A DNA stretch of 64,000 nucleotides from Methylotenera sp. (GCF_029946165.1 NZ_JAQSDZ010000018.1:1-64000), one strand, 5' to 3'; counted from the stretch's first letter, positions 10,196 to 19,586 are shown. The notes: generated from the letters alone by a model not told the origin. Made by a program: numbers and translations.

Positions 10196-11596
10196 TTAAT
10201 TAGAAGTAAGCAATTTTCTTGCTTGCCCTAGTAATAAGTTTTGATTAGTCTTTGAGGTATTACCCTCAATCACGGCGAATACTGGCACACCCAGAATAAT
10301 AGAAATATCATCTCTACCACGAACACGTCTATCCAATAATTCTGCTAAGAAACCGAAACCTAAACCTAGCACCAACCCAACAAAAGCACCTAAGACTATA
10401 TTAATAAATAGTTTAGGGCTGCTCGGACTAGTTGGAGGAATTGCTGGATTTAAGATGGCAATATCACTCTGATTAGATTGCCCCTCAATACTAGTTTGGC
10501 TATAACGCTGTGTTACCGCATCCATAGCTTTTTTAGCCACCTCAACGTCTTTCTGCATAACACCCATTTCATCTCTCAATCGGTTCAAATTTAACACTTT
10601 TTTCTTTTGAATCTCGACTTGGGCTCTGAGTTGTGACTCACGTTGCTGATTAATGCTAGCTGAATTACCGATACTATTTGATAAACGTTGTGCCTCCTCA
10701 TTCAACTGGCTTCTAATTTTAAGAGCTTCGCCCTCTGCAGACCTATATGCAGGGTGATTTTTACCTAAGCGTTGGCCTAATTCAGCCAATTTTGCATCTG
10801 CCCGAGCTGAGTCAGATTTTAAACCCTGTATTGTTGGACTTGATACAATATCTGGGGAATCCAATGCGCTTCTCTGCGCATTTGAACTACGAGATTGCGA
10901 ATCTATTGCAGCAACTTGCACCATACTCAATTGCGCAGATAGTTCATTCATTCGCATATTTTCAATATCTAAGTTTTGCTCTGGATTGGTTATCCCTTTT
11001 TCTTGTTGATATGCAGACAATCTTGACTGCGCTTTCTCTAGATCATCTCGCAAAGTCTTGATTTGTTGCCCAAAGTATCCTGCTGCCTGTTGAGCCGGAG
11101 CAACCTTTAATTGAATACTAGTTTGTTGGTAGTTTTCCGCGAACGAATTAGCGATAACAGTGGCAAAATTAGGGTCGGCGCTTTTGAAAGAAATCTCGAT
11201 AACACTACTTTCTTTAGATGGCCTAACGACTAAGTTATTTAACAATAAGTTTGCTAGCCAGTTTTTAATATCACCACTCCCATTACTTTGATTAAATTGC
11301 ATTTGGGCCTGTTCTGACTTATCCAGCCCAAGCTGACTGACCACTTTAAGTGCAATGTTCCGACTTTGAATAATATCATTCTGCGTTGCCATATAACCAG
11401 GCATTAGTTGTGCAGGTAACACCATTCCCGTAACGGGATCCATACCTTTATAATTGAGTAATAATGAAGTGGTTGCAGTGTAATTTTTGGGCAAAAATAA
11501 AGTGACCACTGTAGCAGTCGTTACCGTAATTAGGAAAGTAATTAGAATAACTTTATATCGCGCCTTTAATATCAATAGTAATTGAAGCAAATTCAT
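10196..11596 (-). CDS. epsF: EpsF, Wzz-type chain length determinant protein
   Basis: A 466-aa inner-membrane polysaccharide co-polymerase. A transmembrane helix lies near each end (about residues 15-36 and 400-425), flanking a large periplasmic coiled-coil region (about 160-370, rich in heptads and glutamine). PAIPPTSPSSPKLF just before the second helix is the proline-rich Wzz motif. With EpsG it should regulate chain length and Wzy/Wzx assembly. It is 8 bp downstream of epsE. Confidence 0.92.
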   Translation of the reverse strand: MNLLQLLLILKARYKVILITFLITVTTATVVTLFLPKNYTATTSLLLNYKGMDPVTGMVLPAQLMPGYMATQNDIIQSRNIALKVVSQLGLDKSEQAQMQFNQSNGSGDIKNWLANLLLNNLVVRPSKESSVIEISFKSADPNFATVIANSFAENYQQTSIQLKVAPAQQAAGYFGQQIKTLRDDLEKAQSRLSAYQQEKGITNPEQNLDIENMRMNELSAQLSMVQVAAIDSQSRSSNAQRSALDSPDIVSSPTIQGLKSDSARADAKLAELGQRLGKNHPAYRSAEGEALKIRSQLNEEAQRLSNSIGNSASINQQRESQLRAQVEIQKKKVLNLNRLRDEMGVMQKDVEVAKKAMDAVTQRYSQTSIEGQSNQSDIAILNPAIPPTSPSSPKLFINIVLGAFVGLVLGLGFGFLAELLDRRVRGRDDISIILGVPVFAVIEGNTSKTNQNLLLGQARKLLTSN

Positions 11597-11604
11597 AATA
11601 ATCC

Positions 11605-12678
11605 CTAAAATAGACTTTCTTCAACATATAACACATCATTTGGTTTGATTAAGTCCGTCATCTTAGGTACAAATTTTTCTACTTCACCAGCTTCATTACG
11701 ACGCATTAATTTAATGTTACGTTGTGTACCACGAACAGTTGGGCCACCACCCTGAGCTAAGGCTTGCACCACCGTCATATTACGTTCAACTCTATAGCTG
11801 CTTGGTCGTTGCACTTCACCATAAATATAGTAGACAGATGCACGCGGTACGAATATTTGGTCATTGGCAACAATGGTTATATCTTCAGCTGTTTCATTCG
11901 GTACGAAGAGCGATGCGATATCAAATTCTTTTTTATATGGCTGGCCATCATGTATTCCAGTCACGACAACCGAATCTGAAGCCGTGGGAGTCATGCCTCC
12001 AGCTAAGGCAATTGCGTCAACCAATCGCATTTTAATGCTGTCTAAAGGGAATCTACCAGGACGCACGACTTGCCCTATGATTGAAACTTGATTTCCAGGG
12101 GTGATATAGATGACATCGCCATTATTGACTTTAATATCTTGTGATTTTTTATCACCTAAAAATAGAGATGCAATTTCTACCTCATATTGGTAAGGCTTAC
12201 CATCGCGGGTACCTAACACTAATGCCAAACCATTACCAGCACTAGGTGCTACGCCTCCAGCCAAAGCTAAGATATGGCTAAGTGGAATATCTGAAGTTTC
12301 TAATGCATAACGTCCCGGCTTACCGACCATGCCTAAAACGGCTACCTGATTACCTCTAACGAGTACTAAAACAATATTAACTTGTGGTTCTTTAACATAC
12401 CCACCTTTAACTAAGGCTTGAGCAATTAATTGCTCTGCTGCTTGAATGCTCTTTCCGCCAACATTCACTTTGCCAACGAGAGGGAATGTCACTACTCCAG
12501 AGCCAGAAACTTGAGTATCAGTTGTTAACTCTGGGTTTTGAAAAACATTAATACGAATTGAATCACCCGCCCCCAAAAGATAGTCCTGCTGGTCATCAGC
12601 ATTTGCTAAGTTATTAAATGACAAGATTGTCAAAAATAAGCCTATTAGTGTGATTAACTTAAGAAAATGTATTTTCAC
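11605..12678 (-). CDS. epsE: EpsE, outer membrane polysaccharide export protein (Wza-like)
   Basis: A 357-aa secreted protein with a signal peptide (cleavage after about residue 27, near LANA-DD), a Poly_export domain (about 30-105, YLLGAGDSIRINVFQNPEL) and three SLBB-type repeats marked by VAVLGMVGKPGRYAL, VSIIGQVVRPGRFPL and YYIYGEVQRPSSYRV. It should form the periplasm-spanning/outer membrane exit channel for the EPS. Unlike E. coli Wza there is no lipobox cysteine. It is the third component with EpsF and EpsG. Confidence 0.93.
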   Translation of the reverse strand: MKIHFLKLITLIGLFLTILSFNNLANADDQQDYLLGAGDSIRINVFQNPELTTDTQVSGSGVVTFPLVGKVNVGGKSIQAAEQLIAQALVKGGYVKEPQVNIVLVLVRGNQVAVLGMVGKPGRYALETSDIPLSHILALAGGVAPSAGNGLALVLGTRDGKPYQYEVEIASLFLGDKKSQDIKVNNGDVIYITPGNQVSIIGQVVRPGRFPLDSIKMRLVDAIALAGGMTPTASDSVVVTGIHDGQPYKKEFDIASLFVPNETAEDITIVANDQIFVPRASVYYIYGEVQRPSSYRVERNMTVVQALAQGGGPTVRGTQRNIKLMRRNEAGEVEKFVPKMTDLIKPNDVLYVEESLF

Positions 12679-12718
12679 GATATGTCCTTGAATGTAAAGT
12701 TATAAGATTTAGTCACGC

Positions 12719-13693
12719 TTATTTCAACCCTGCTACACCAGCTTCAATGGCCGAGTCAGTCTTTGTGCCCACTTGCTCGTTTTTAAGACTTGTTTTTGCT
12801 GGCACAGTTTCTGCAACAGCTGGTTTCACTTGGCTAGTATCTGAAGAATTAGCGACCGTTTGATTTGCGAAGGCTCCCATATACTCAATTTTTGCCTCTT
12901 GTCGGAACTTCTTAATCTTATCTTCTACAATTTTTTTACCACGAGTATTAATGAAGTAATTCTTAATCATTGGTGTCGCTTCAATAAAACTGACTGGAGA
13001 TTCTTCTATGTTAGTTAATTTGAGGACATGCGCACTCTCTCCAGACTGCCAGAGAAACATATCTCCATTTTTGAGTAACTGCATTTTAGGTAAAATATCT
13101 AATGGTAGTTGCTCTGCTGGGCGTATAAAGGCCGCACTTGAGAACTTGACGCCTTTTGCCTTTAGACCTTCTACAATATCCATCATAGGTTTCTGAGCAG
13201 CTACATCTTCGTTTAAAAGCGCTAATGTCTGCGGATTATTTTGTGTACTGATATCTTGCAAGGTATATACGCGGCGTTTAGAAAAAAGCTCGACGTGCTC
13301 ATTGTAGTATTTTTTAAATTCGCTATCATTAATTTCTGAGGAGTTAGCTAACATTTTCTTTAGATAGGCTCTTGCTAATATTTCTTTTTTTGCGGCTTCA
13401 ATCTCTAAAGTAACTTCTGGTGTTCTATCTAGACTTTCCTTATTTGCTTTTTCAATAACAAGTTGTTGATCAATTAGCTTGTCTAAGGCTTTTTTTCTGA
13501 ATTCCGCCACATTTTCTGCAGTTACATTTTGAGCCGTCTTCATTACAGAATCAATTTGATGCGTGGTAATTTCCGCTCCATTTACTTTAGCAGCTATTTG
13601 TGAACTAGCGGTTTTTTCACCACCTTTACCACAGGCAGCTAGATTGCAAAAAACGATAATAAGAGTAAGTTTTAAAAGTTTATTCGTCAGCAT
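12719..13693 (-). CDS. epsD: EpsD-family peptidyl-prolyl cis-trans isomerase, lipoprotein
   Basis: A 324-aa protein with a lipoprotein signal: hydrophobic stretch then the lipobox NLAAC, Cys21. The rest follows the SurA/PpiC layout: an N-terminal helical chaperone part (KVNGAEITTHQIDSVM to about residue 150), then a parvulin-like region (about 150-245). The last 50 residues are Ala/Thr/Ser-rich and probably disordered. EpsD-family PPIases occur in exosortase B loci and may fold the outer-membrane EpsL or export components. It lies between epsE and epsL. Confidence 0.88.
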   Translation of the reverse strand: MLTNKLLKLTLIIVFCNLAACGKGGEKTASSQIAAKVNGAEITTHQIDSVMKTAQNVTAENVAEFRKKALDKLIDQQLVIEKANKESLDRTPEVTLEIEAAKKEILARAYLKKMLANSSEINDSEFKKYYNEHVELFSKRRVYTLQDISTQNNPQTLALLNEDVAAQKPMMDIVEGLKAKGVKFSSAAFIRPAEQLPLDILPKMQLLKNGDMFLWQSGESAHVLKLTNIEESPVSFIEATPMIKNYFINTRGKKIVEDKIKKFRQEAKIEYMGAFANQTVANSSDTSQVKPAVAETVPAKTSLKNEQVGTKTDSAIEAGVAGLK

Positions 13694-13714
13694 AATAAAG
13701 ACCTTGCAAGTAGA

Positions 13715-14980
13715 TTAAAAATTAAGCTGTCCATTGACACCAATCGTATTGGATGAGAAGTCCCTATTTCGAACAACATCGTTTGAATTTCTTTCGTCAT
13801 GTTGCAAGCTCACGCCGAGTCTCATAGCCCTTCTTGGCCTCCAATTTGCCTCAACGCCATACTTGTAACCATCATCAACTCTTGAGGGTGTTCCAGAATT
13901 TGATAAAGGTCCATCGCCTAGAAATTTTCTTTTGCTCGCCAATGCATATACTCCAATGTTTACCTTTGAAGTCAAGGCCCAGGTTGGCTTAATACTAAGC
14001 ACGTCACTTACCGTGTAACTACTGAAATCATCTTGAAAAGAGGTGAGACTTCTGTACAAACTTACCCCAATGTTTAATTTCGCACTAGGATCCCAAGTGT
14101 AAAGTACAGATCCGAAGTAACCAGAATAATCTCGTAAAGAAAATGTATCATCCATGTGTTCATTACGACCTAAGTTTGCAGCTACCTTAGACTTGCCCGA
14201 CAACTTCCATAAAGAGCTTAACTCAGCTTCATTTTCACTAAAGCCCTTGCCAACTTGTCTAACAAGATTAATATCTTGGTTCTCACCGTCTTTTTTACGT
14301 AACTTTAACGCAACAAAACTATCGGAAGGGAATGTGTACTTAACGCCTACTTCGGCTGCTTGTAATTTAAAACTGGTTTCTTGCAAGAAAGTTTGGCTAT
14401 TAATGCTTTCAAGCTGGGTATAACCGCCTAATAAATGCCAAACGTTATGAGGCGAGAAATCAAAATCGAACATTTGTAAATCGAGAGTCCGAATATTTTT
14501 TCTATTAATATCTCTATCCCTATCCGTAAATGGTAATAAATCCACATTGCGTTCAGAAGACAGATTTCCCTTCAAGTTAGGTGTTATTGCCCAAAGCCAT
14601 GCCGCTTTATAGTTATTGGCTTTAAAATCTAAAAAATCAGCGTTATCATATTTGCTTTCAAGATGAGTGTAATCAAATTTAAACTCTTGTAATGAGTATT
14701 TTTTATCCACCTTGATTATAAAATTAGTCCTTAGCACATTATCCGATCGCTCTGCGTCACCTCCTGGAGATTGCCCATCTGGCAGCAAAAACAGATTATC
14801 GTAATGTCTATAGTCAGTTCCAATCAAGAAGTTAATTGTATCGCCACTATCAGCATACACAGAAGTGATATTGAACTGTAATAAAGCGCATAAAACTGTT
14901 AAAAGGGATTTTAACAATATTTTTTTATTAGCTTTATATCCCAAATAGGGAAATTTAAATCGATGCAACATACAATCCAT
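13715..14980 (-). CDS. epsL: EpsL, predicted outer membrane beta-barrel
   Basis: A 421-aa exported protein: hydrophobic signal segment (about 24-44) ending VYADSGD, followed by many amphipathic beta strands and the C-terminal NGQLNF ending in phenylalanine, as expected for an outer membrane barrel. It belongs to the EpsL family of XrtB loci, whose exact role in EPS export is not established. The first ATG overlaps the upstream gene by 26 bp; a start at Met4 is equally plausible. It is followed 21 bp later by epsD. Confidence 0.87.
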   Translation of the reverse strand: MDCMLHRFKFPYLGYKANKKILLKSLLTVLCALLQFNITSVYADSGDTINFLIGTDYRHYDNLFLLPDGQSPGGDAERSDNVLRTNFIIKVDKKYSLQEFKFDYTHLESKYDNADFLDFKANNYKAAWLWAITPNLKGNLSSERNVDLLPFTDRDRDINRKNIRTLDLQMFDFDFSPHNVWHLLGGYTQLESINSQTFLQETSFKLQAAEVGVKYTFPSDSFVALKLRKKDGENQDINLVRQVGKGFSENEAELSSLWKLSGKSKVAANLGRNEHMDDTFSLRDYSGYFGSVLYTWDPSAKLNIGVSLYRSLTSFQDDFSSYTVSDVLSIKPTWALTSKVNIGVYALASKRKFLGDGPLSNSGTPSRVDDGYKYGVEANWRPRRAMRLGVSLQHDERNSNDVVRNRDFSSNTIGVNGQLNF

Positions 14981-15521
14981 TGGACGAATCTACCTTTGAC
15001 TTAATTATGACTTCTCGAAGCCTAACGCTCATAGTTTGAAGCAAAGTTAACAGTAGCTTGTTTCCTAATCTCGGCATTTGTAAAAGAATATCATTTAATG
15101 TTTCACGCGTTAATACGGCAAAGTCTGTTGGCAAAACAGTGACACAACTGGCAAATCTTGGACACCCATCTATCATAGACATCTCTCCTAAAGTTTCGCC
15201 CACACCCACGTGAGAGATAAGCTTAACCTCTTCATTAGAAAAGTTTTTAGTGACCTCTACACTGCCAGTTAATATTAGGATTAAATGATCCTCCACATTA
15301 CCTTCTTTTAATAAGGTTGTATCATTGGGGGCTGCATAACAATGCATTAATTGACATAGTGTTCTTACTTCGTCATGGCTGAAAGCCTCGAAAAGCTTAA
15401 TGTCTTCGATTATTTCAAAGATTTCTTCTTCATACTGATCGGCTCCACCTAAATAGACTAAATCAGGATACAACCCTATTGATTCTTTTTTCATAATTTT
15501 ACTTAGCACCCATATTCGCAT
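14955..15521 (-). CDS. Cyclic nucleotide-binding domain protein without HTH
   Basis: A 188-aa protein that is almost entirely a cNMP-binding beta-roll (about residues 42-160): LFEAFSHDEVRTL, LLKEGNVEDHLILILTGSVEV and GETLGEMSMIDGCPRFASC, the last resembling the phosphate-binding cassette. No helix-turn-helix follows, so unlike Crp/Fnr it cannot bind DNA by that domain; it probably senses a nucleotide and acts by protein contacts. A start at Met10 (15494) is possible. It is the first gene of the epsL-D-E-F-G-H-I run, so it may couple a second messenger to EPS output. Confidence 0.85.
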   Translation of the reverse strand: MRIWVLSKIMKKESIGLYPDLVYLGGADQYEEEIFEIIEDIKLFEAFSHDEVRTLCQLMHCYAAPNDTTLLKEGNVEDHLILILTGSVEVTKNFSNEEVKLISHVGVGETLGEMSMIDGCPRFASCVTVLPTDFAVLTRETLNDILLQMPRLGNKLLLTLLQTMSVRLREVIIKSKVDSSNGLYVASI

Positions 15522-15590
15522 ACTCTAACATAAGCATTGCCAATGTCTACTATGCAAGATTTCTCTTTAATTAAGATCTTTAAAAAAAGT

Positions 15591-15606
15591 TGGCACATTT
15601 CATGCA
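15591..15606 (+). promoter_or_regulatory. Sigma-54-like -24/-12 promoter upstream of epsA
   Basis: TGGCACATTTCATGCA matches the sigma-54 consensus TGGCACN5TTGCA with GG and GC exactly 12 bp apart. It points toward epsA, whose start is about 147 bp downstream, so transcription would begin near 15617 with a long leader. No enhancer-binding protein gene is in the window. Confidence 0.6.
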
Positions 15607-15693
15607 CATATTTTGATGTACCCCAACAGAACTGCATGCATTACCTTTACAAAATACTAGTATTTGATAATATAGCCTTTAAACACCACTTTC

Positions 15694-15709
15694 AATAGTC
15701 CGAATGTAT
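15694..15709 (+). promoter_or_regulatory. Half-dyad TAGTCCGAATG upstream of epsA
   Basis: AATAGTCCGAATGTAT shares 11 contiguous bases (TAGTCCGAATG) with the perfect dyad at 57472-57489 and lies 44-59 bp before the epsA start, downstream of the sigma-54-like promoter. It is a candidate binding site for a common regulator, perhaps EpsA itself. Confidence 0.5.
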
Positions 15710-15752
15710 CTATGCCAGCTAAAATTGTGACTAAATCCGAAAGAAACAGCGC

Positions 15753-16538
15753 ATGATAATTGAAGAAAATTTAATGAATAGGCGTGAATCAGGTCTAAAG
15801 AAACTCATTAATGAGTCTTTGCATATACGCTCACACGTTGAATTGCTTTTTTGGTTACAAGGAGATTTTCAACGTTATATCCCTCATGAAGTGATGATTG
15901 CTGCGTGGGGCGACTTCTCTCTCGGTATAGTGTATGTGGATATTGCATCAGCGCTACCCGGAGTTAGAACTGGTAAAATTTCTAGCAAAAGTTTGACCGT
16001 ACTAATGCAAAATATTTTTAAATATTGGATGGATAACTCTAAATCACCTTTTACACTCAATGTAGATAAAGGTATATTTCATGAGCACGAATTAGGTTGT
16101 ATCGAAGCTAATATTAATCTAAAAAAAATGAAATGTGCTATCGTACATGGTATTAAAGATTTCAGAGGCGGGCATGATTGTTTATATGTTTTCATTAATT
16201 CTTCAGCACGAATACTTAATCGCACTAGTAAAATAACACCTATATTACTGCCTTTTATTGACTCAGCTTTGAGGCAGTTGGAGCATTTGCCAGAGCAGCT
16301 TCCGAGGATACCAGACATTCAGGAAGAACCTGAAAGTGAGTTTGTTGGTATACTGTCTGATAGAGAGTCAGAAATCATGCTTTGGGTTAAAATGGGCAAA
16401 ACCAATCAGGAAATAGGCATGATACTTAACATCAGTGCATTTACTGTTAAGAATCACTTACAACGTATTTTTAAAAAATTAGATGTTTTAAACCGAGCAC
16501 AAGCTGCCACAAAATTTAATCGAATATATCAAAATTAA
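15753..16538 (+). CDS. epsA: EpsA, LuxR-type transcriptional regulator of the exosortase B/EPS locus
   Basis: A 261-aa regulator with a C-terminal LuxR/FixJ helix-turn-helix at about 198-255: LSDRESEIMLWVKMGKTNQE then ISAFTVKNHLQRIFKKLDV. The N-terminal domain (1-190) belongs to the family seen beside XrtB genes and may sense an unknown signal. It is transcribed with epsB, which starts in the overlapping TAATG. A start at Met8 (15774) is possible. The LuxR-type DNA-binding domain fits a dyad site of about 18-20 bp, such as the repeats upstream of the PEP-CTERM genes. Confidence 0.9.
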   Translation: MIIEENLMNRRESGLKKLINESLHIRSHVELLFWLQGDFQRYIPHEVMIAAWGDFSLGIVYVDIASALPGVRTGKISSKSLTVLMQNIFKYWMDNSKSPFTLNVDKGIFHEHELGCIEANINLKKMKCAIVHGIKDFRGGHDCLYVFINSSARILNRTSKITPILLPFIDSALRQLEHLPEQLPRIPDIQEEPESEFVGILSDRESEIMLWVKMGKTNQEIGMILNISAFTVKNHLQRIFKKLDVLNRAQAATKFNRIYQN

Positions 16539-17980
16539 TGAGCAATAAAAATTACCTCCCACTCGTTCGTAAAGCATCAGGCATTAGATTAGCACGCGAT
16601 AATATTCTTTCAATTATAGAGTCCTTGACTGACCCATTTGTTGCTGTCATTGGATTATGGGTAGTAGCTTTCATTCAAGATGGTCACCTAGACCCTATTT
16701 ACCTGTTTCTTTCTTTGATTATCTTTTTTCTCTCCTATCCTGGTGAGTCTAAAGTAACTCTGCCGCTTAACAAAGGTGTAATGAGCATTGTCGCCACCTG
16801 GGTAATTTTATCTACTTTATTAATACTGTTTGCATATACCACTCGTTATATGTATTTGTTTACTACACAAACTATTGTTCTTTGGGTGATTCTAACCCCT
16901 GTCATGCAAATACTAGCTTTGCTATTCCTTCGAAGCATAGCTCCGCTCATCATGACAATTCAAGGTCCAATAAAACAGGCTGTTATTGCAGGAATTAATA
17001 CACAGAGTATAGAACTTGCTTTCAGACTTAATGATACAAAACTTAAATCTACGAACGTAATTGGCTTTTTTGAGGACCGAACTTTAAAGCGTGTTTCAGA
17101 AACAACCGACGTTGATGTATTGCTTAATGGTGACATGGGCATCTCAATTTTAGGTCACACAGATGGTCTCGCGGACTATATCAAAACTCATCAAGTAAAT
17201 ATTATTTACTTATCTTTACCAATGTCTGGTCATCCGCGCATACTTAAACTGCTTGATGATCTTAAAGACACTACGGCTTCAATTTATTTTGTTCCCGACA
17301 TTTTCATGACAGATATTATTCAAGGTCGCATGGGACAAGTCGATGATATTCCCGTTGTAGCAGTATGTGAGACGCCTTTTACTGGCTTTAATGGTGTTAT
17401 CAAGCGAACAACTGACATACTATTTTCATTAGCAATACTTTTACTTATATTGCCAATACTTATTATTATTGCACTAGGTGTTAAATTAAGTTCTCCAGGC
17501 CCTGTTATTTTCAAACAGCATAGATACGGACTAGATGGAAAAGAAATCCTCGTTTATAAGTTTAGGTCTATGTCCGTTTGCGAGAATGGAAGAGCCGTCA
17601 CGCAAGCAATAAAAAATGATCAGCGCGTTACAAAATTTGGCGCTTTCCTTCGCAAATCGTCTTTAGATGAGCTTCCACAATTCATTAACGTACTTCAAGG
17701 CCGCATGAGCGTGGTGGGGCCTCGCCCCCATGCAGTTTCTCATAATGAAATGTATCGTAAACTCATTAAAGGCTACATGATCCGTCATAAAGTAAAACCT
17801 GGCATTACAGGCTGGGCTCAGGTGAATGGACTACGTGGTGAAACTGAAACTCTTGATAAGATGAAAGCACGTATTGATTATGACTTAGAGTATCTACGTA
17901 ACTGGAGCCCTAAATTAGACATTTACATCATATTTAAAACGATAAGCGTAGTATTCAAAGGTGAAAAGAATGCGTATTAA
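16538..17980 (+). CDS. epsB: EpsB, undecaprenyl-phosphate hexose-1-phosphate transferase
   Basis: A 480-aa polyprenyl-phosphate sugar phosphotransferase that primes EPS repeat-unit synthesis by loading (probably) glucose-1-phosphate onto undecaprenyl phosphate. It has four N-terminal membrane helices (about 30-140), a Rossmann-like middle (about 145-270), a re-entrant hydrophobic helix (about 290-312) and the C-terminal catalytic domain with SPGPVIFKQHRYGLDGK, YKFRSMSV, LRKSSLDELPQF, VGPRPHAV and KPGITGWAQVNGLRG. Starts in the TAATG overlap with epsA, so translation is coupled. Confidence 0.94.
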   Translation: MSNKNYLPLVRKASGIRLARDNILSIIESLTDPFVAVIGLWVVAFIQDGHLDPIYLFLSLIIFFLSYPGESKVTLPLNKGVMSIVATWVILSTLLILFAYTTRYMYLFTTQTIVLWVILTPVMQILALLFLRSIAPLIMTIQGPIKQAVIAGINTQSIELAFRLNDTKLKSTNVIGFFEDRTLKRVSETTDVDVLLNGDMGISILGHTDGLADYIKTHQVNIIYLSLPMSGHPRILKLLDDLKDTTASIYFVPDIFMTDIIQGRMGQVDDIPVVAVCETPFTGFNGVIKRTTDILFSLAILLLILPILIIIALGVKLSSPGPVIFKQHRYGLDGKEILVYKFRSMSVCENGRAVTQAIKNDQRVTKFGAFLRKSSLDELPQFINVLQGRMSVVGPRPHAVSHNEMYRKLIKGYMIRHKVKPGITGWAQVNGLRGETETLDKMKARIDYDLEYLRNWSPKLDIYIIFKTISVVFKGEKNAY

Positions 17981-18069
17981 CCTTCTTTACCTGCCTCAAG
18001 TATATTGGTGAATTTACTTGATAAATGATTAATTTGATGCGGCTCTGAATTTACCTAAAACTTACGCTT

Positions 18070-18575
18070 ATTTTAAAAAGAGTATTCTAATTGAATGCCT
18101 CTATCCGAATGATGAATCTTGATAAATCAAGGCAGAGGTAGAACGTCTCGCACTAATCGCGCCAACTTCAAGGCTTGACCAATAGCACTTGTCTCATATG
18201 TCGTTTTTTGATCTATGCAGCTCCAGCAGTCGCGCATTGCGTAGTAAGCTAAGCAATGCACGGCTCATCTTAATTTGGCGCTCAGCTAGCGTGGCTTCTA
18301 ACAGCAGGACTTTGGATTGCATCTTTTAATTCAGCCTCTAGTGCTTTAATACGCTGCTATGGTGTTTGGGGTAAAGAGGCTGGATTATTCATCTCGGGGC
18401 TCAATAAATCTGATGAGGAGAGATTATACCAATCCAGATTACCATGCTTACTACCATGTCAATCAGGTTGACCGACCTTGGATTCCATAACGATTTTGTG
18501 CTCTTTATAAGTCAGCTCTCCATGTTCAATTATTCAACCACTGATAGTTTAAAAGCTAGACTGTAGTCATGTTGT
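18070..18575 (-). pseudogene. Degenerate IS3-family insertion sequence (orfA plus orfB scrap)
   Basis: The minus strand holds scattered pieces of an IS3-type orfA: FKLSVVE near the beginning (18550), GNLDW, then QRIKALEAELKDA (about 18330-18370), followed near the end (18080-18120) by IHHSDRGIQ, the signature of the orfB integrase core. Many stops and frameshifts separate them and most of orfB is deleted. It fills the gap between epsB and the PEP-CTERM gene. No inverted repeats were delimited. Confidence 0.78.
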
Positions 18576-18660
18576 GTTCTCTTAATCCCAATGTTCTTTT
18601 GACTCTCCTTGTGTCAATTCAGAAAGTATTAACTTACTTCAGAACAGGTCACTACACAAT

Positions 18661-18690
18661 AAAAAACCCGCTCATAGAGCGGGTTTTTTA
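18661..18690. terminator. Bidirectional rho-independent terminator
   Basis: CCCGCTC-ATA-GAGCGGG preceded by an A-run and followed by a T-run. It terminates the PEP-CTERM gene on the minus strand and could also work for rightward transcription. Confidence 0.88.
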
Positions 18691-18734
18691 TAAATTTCCA
18701 TAACTAGGTTAACAGTTAACCTGTTATAAATAAC

Positions 18735-19475
18735 TTATACAGATTTACGGCGACGTGCTACGAACCCCATTAAGCCTAAACCTGCAAGAAACATTGCATA
18801 AGTTTCAGGTTCTGGAACAGCAGACACACTAATCAAAGTGTAGTCAGATTGGTTTGTGCACGCACCTCCAGCGGTACCACATACGCCAGGAAGTGCAGTG
18901 AATGATAAAGACTTGATAAGAGCGTTACCAAATGGATTGCTAAAGCTCCATACTGCTCCCATGCCATTAGCAGCTACACTTTCGTTCACAAAGCTTCCTG
19001 AGCCACTCCAAATACCAGTATTAATACCTGTAGCTGTGAATAAATAGCTATGTACTGAGTTATCTGAAAAAGTTGCAGTAATTTGGGCTTGTTCGTTAAC
19101 ATCACCATACTCTGGACCATCAAACAACAATCCTAATGTAAAGTTGCTAATAGAGATGCCTGAAGAAAAACTTGCATTAATAGACTCGCCAATATCAATT
19201 TCGCCATAAGTTCTCTCTGAACCTGTTACTGGAGAAACACCCACACCTTGGAAACCATCTTGCGCGCCTTTATAAGTAAATTTACCATCTGCAGCGCCTA
19301 CTTGTGCAGTAAAGGTAGCATCTATATCACCGAGGAATGTGGTTGCGTAACTACTACCACCGCCGAAATTTGTACCGTAGATAGTATTGAAAGTATTGGC
19401 TGTAGCGTTGGCTGCTAGCGATGTGCTTGTTAAGGCCGCTATTAAACCCCATTGTATAAGTTGGCTTGTTTTCAT
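18735..19475 (-). CDS. PEP-CTERM sorting-signal protein (putative XrtB substrate)
   Basis: A 246-aa exported protein: signal peptide ending about residue 26 (LAANATA), a Gly/Ser/Thr-rich beta-type body, and a C-terminal PEP-CTERM signal: VPEPETYAM, a hydrophobic helix (FLAGLGLMGFV) and a basic ARRRKSV tail. The body resembles no enzyme I recognise; two cysteine-containing segments (GVCGTAGGACTNQ) may form disulfides. It likely ends up in the outer envelope or EPS matrix after processing by EpsH. A dyad related to that of the other PEP-CTERM gene lies about 95 bp upstream. Confidence 0.92.
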   Translation of the reverse strand: MKTSQLIQWGLIAALTSTSLAANATANTFNTIYGTNFGGGSSYATTFLGDIDATFTAQVGAADGKFTYKGAQDGFQGVGVSPVTGSERTYGEIDIGESINASFSSGISISNFTLGLLFDGPEYGDVNEQAQITATFSDNSVHSYLFTATGINTGIWSGSGSFVNESVAANGMGAVWSFSNPFGNALIKSLSFTALPGVCGTAGGACTNQSDYTLISVSAVPEPETYAMFLAGLGLMGFVARRRKSV

Positions 19476-19569
19476 GATTTATCCCATATTTAGTAAGTTG
19501 TAGAAGAATCTAATTTTTTAGTTTGCTTCAAGTACAGCCACATCATACTAAATTGGATTTTCTCTGCAA

Positions 19570-19586
19570 TAGTCCGTTAGTACTAA
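19570..19586 (-). promoter_or_regulatory. Dyad TAGTCCGTTAGTACTAA upstream of PEP-CTERM gene
   Basis: The sequence starts TAGTCCG as at the other sites and ends in the perfect palindrome TTAGTACTAA. It lies about 95-111 bp upstream of the PEP-CTERM start codon, much like the tandem sites of the gene at 56795-57376. Confidence 0.45.
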
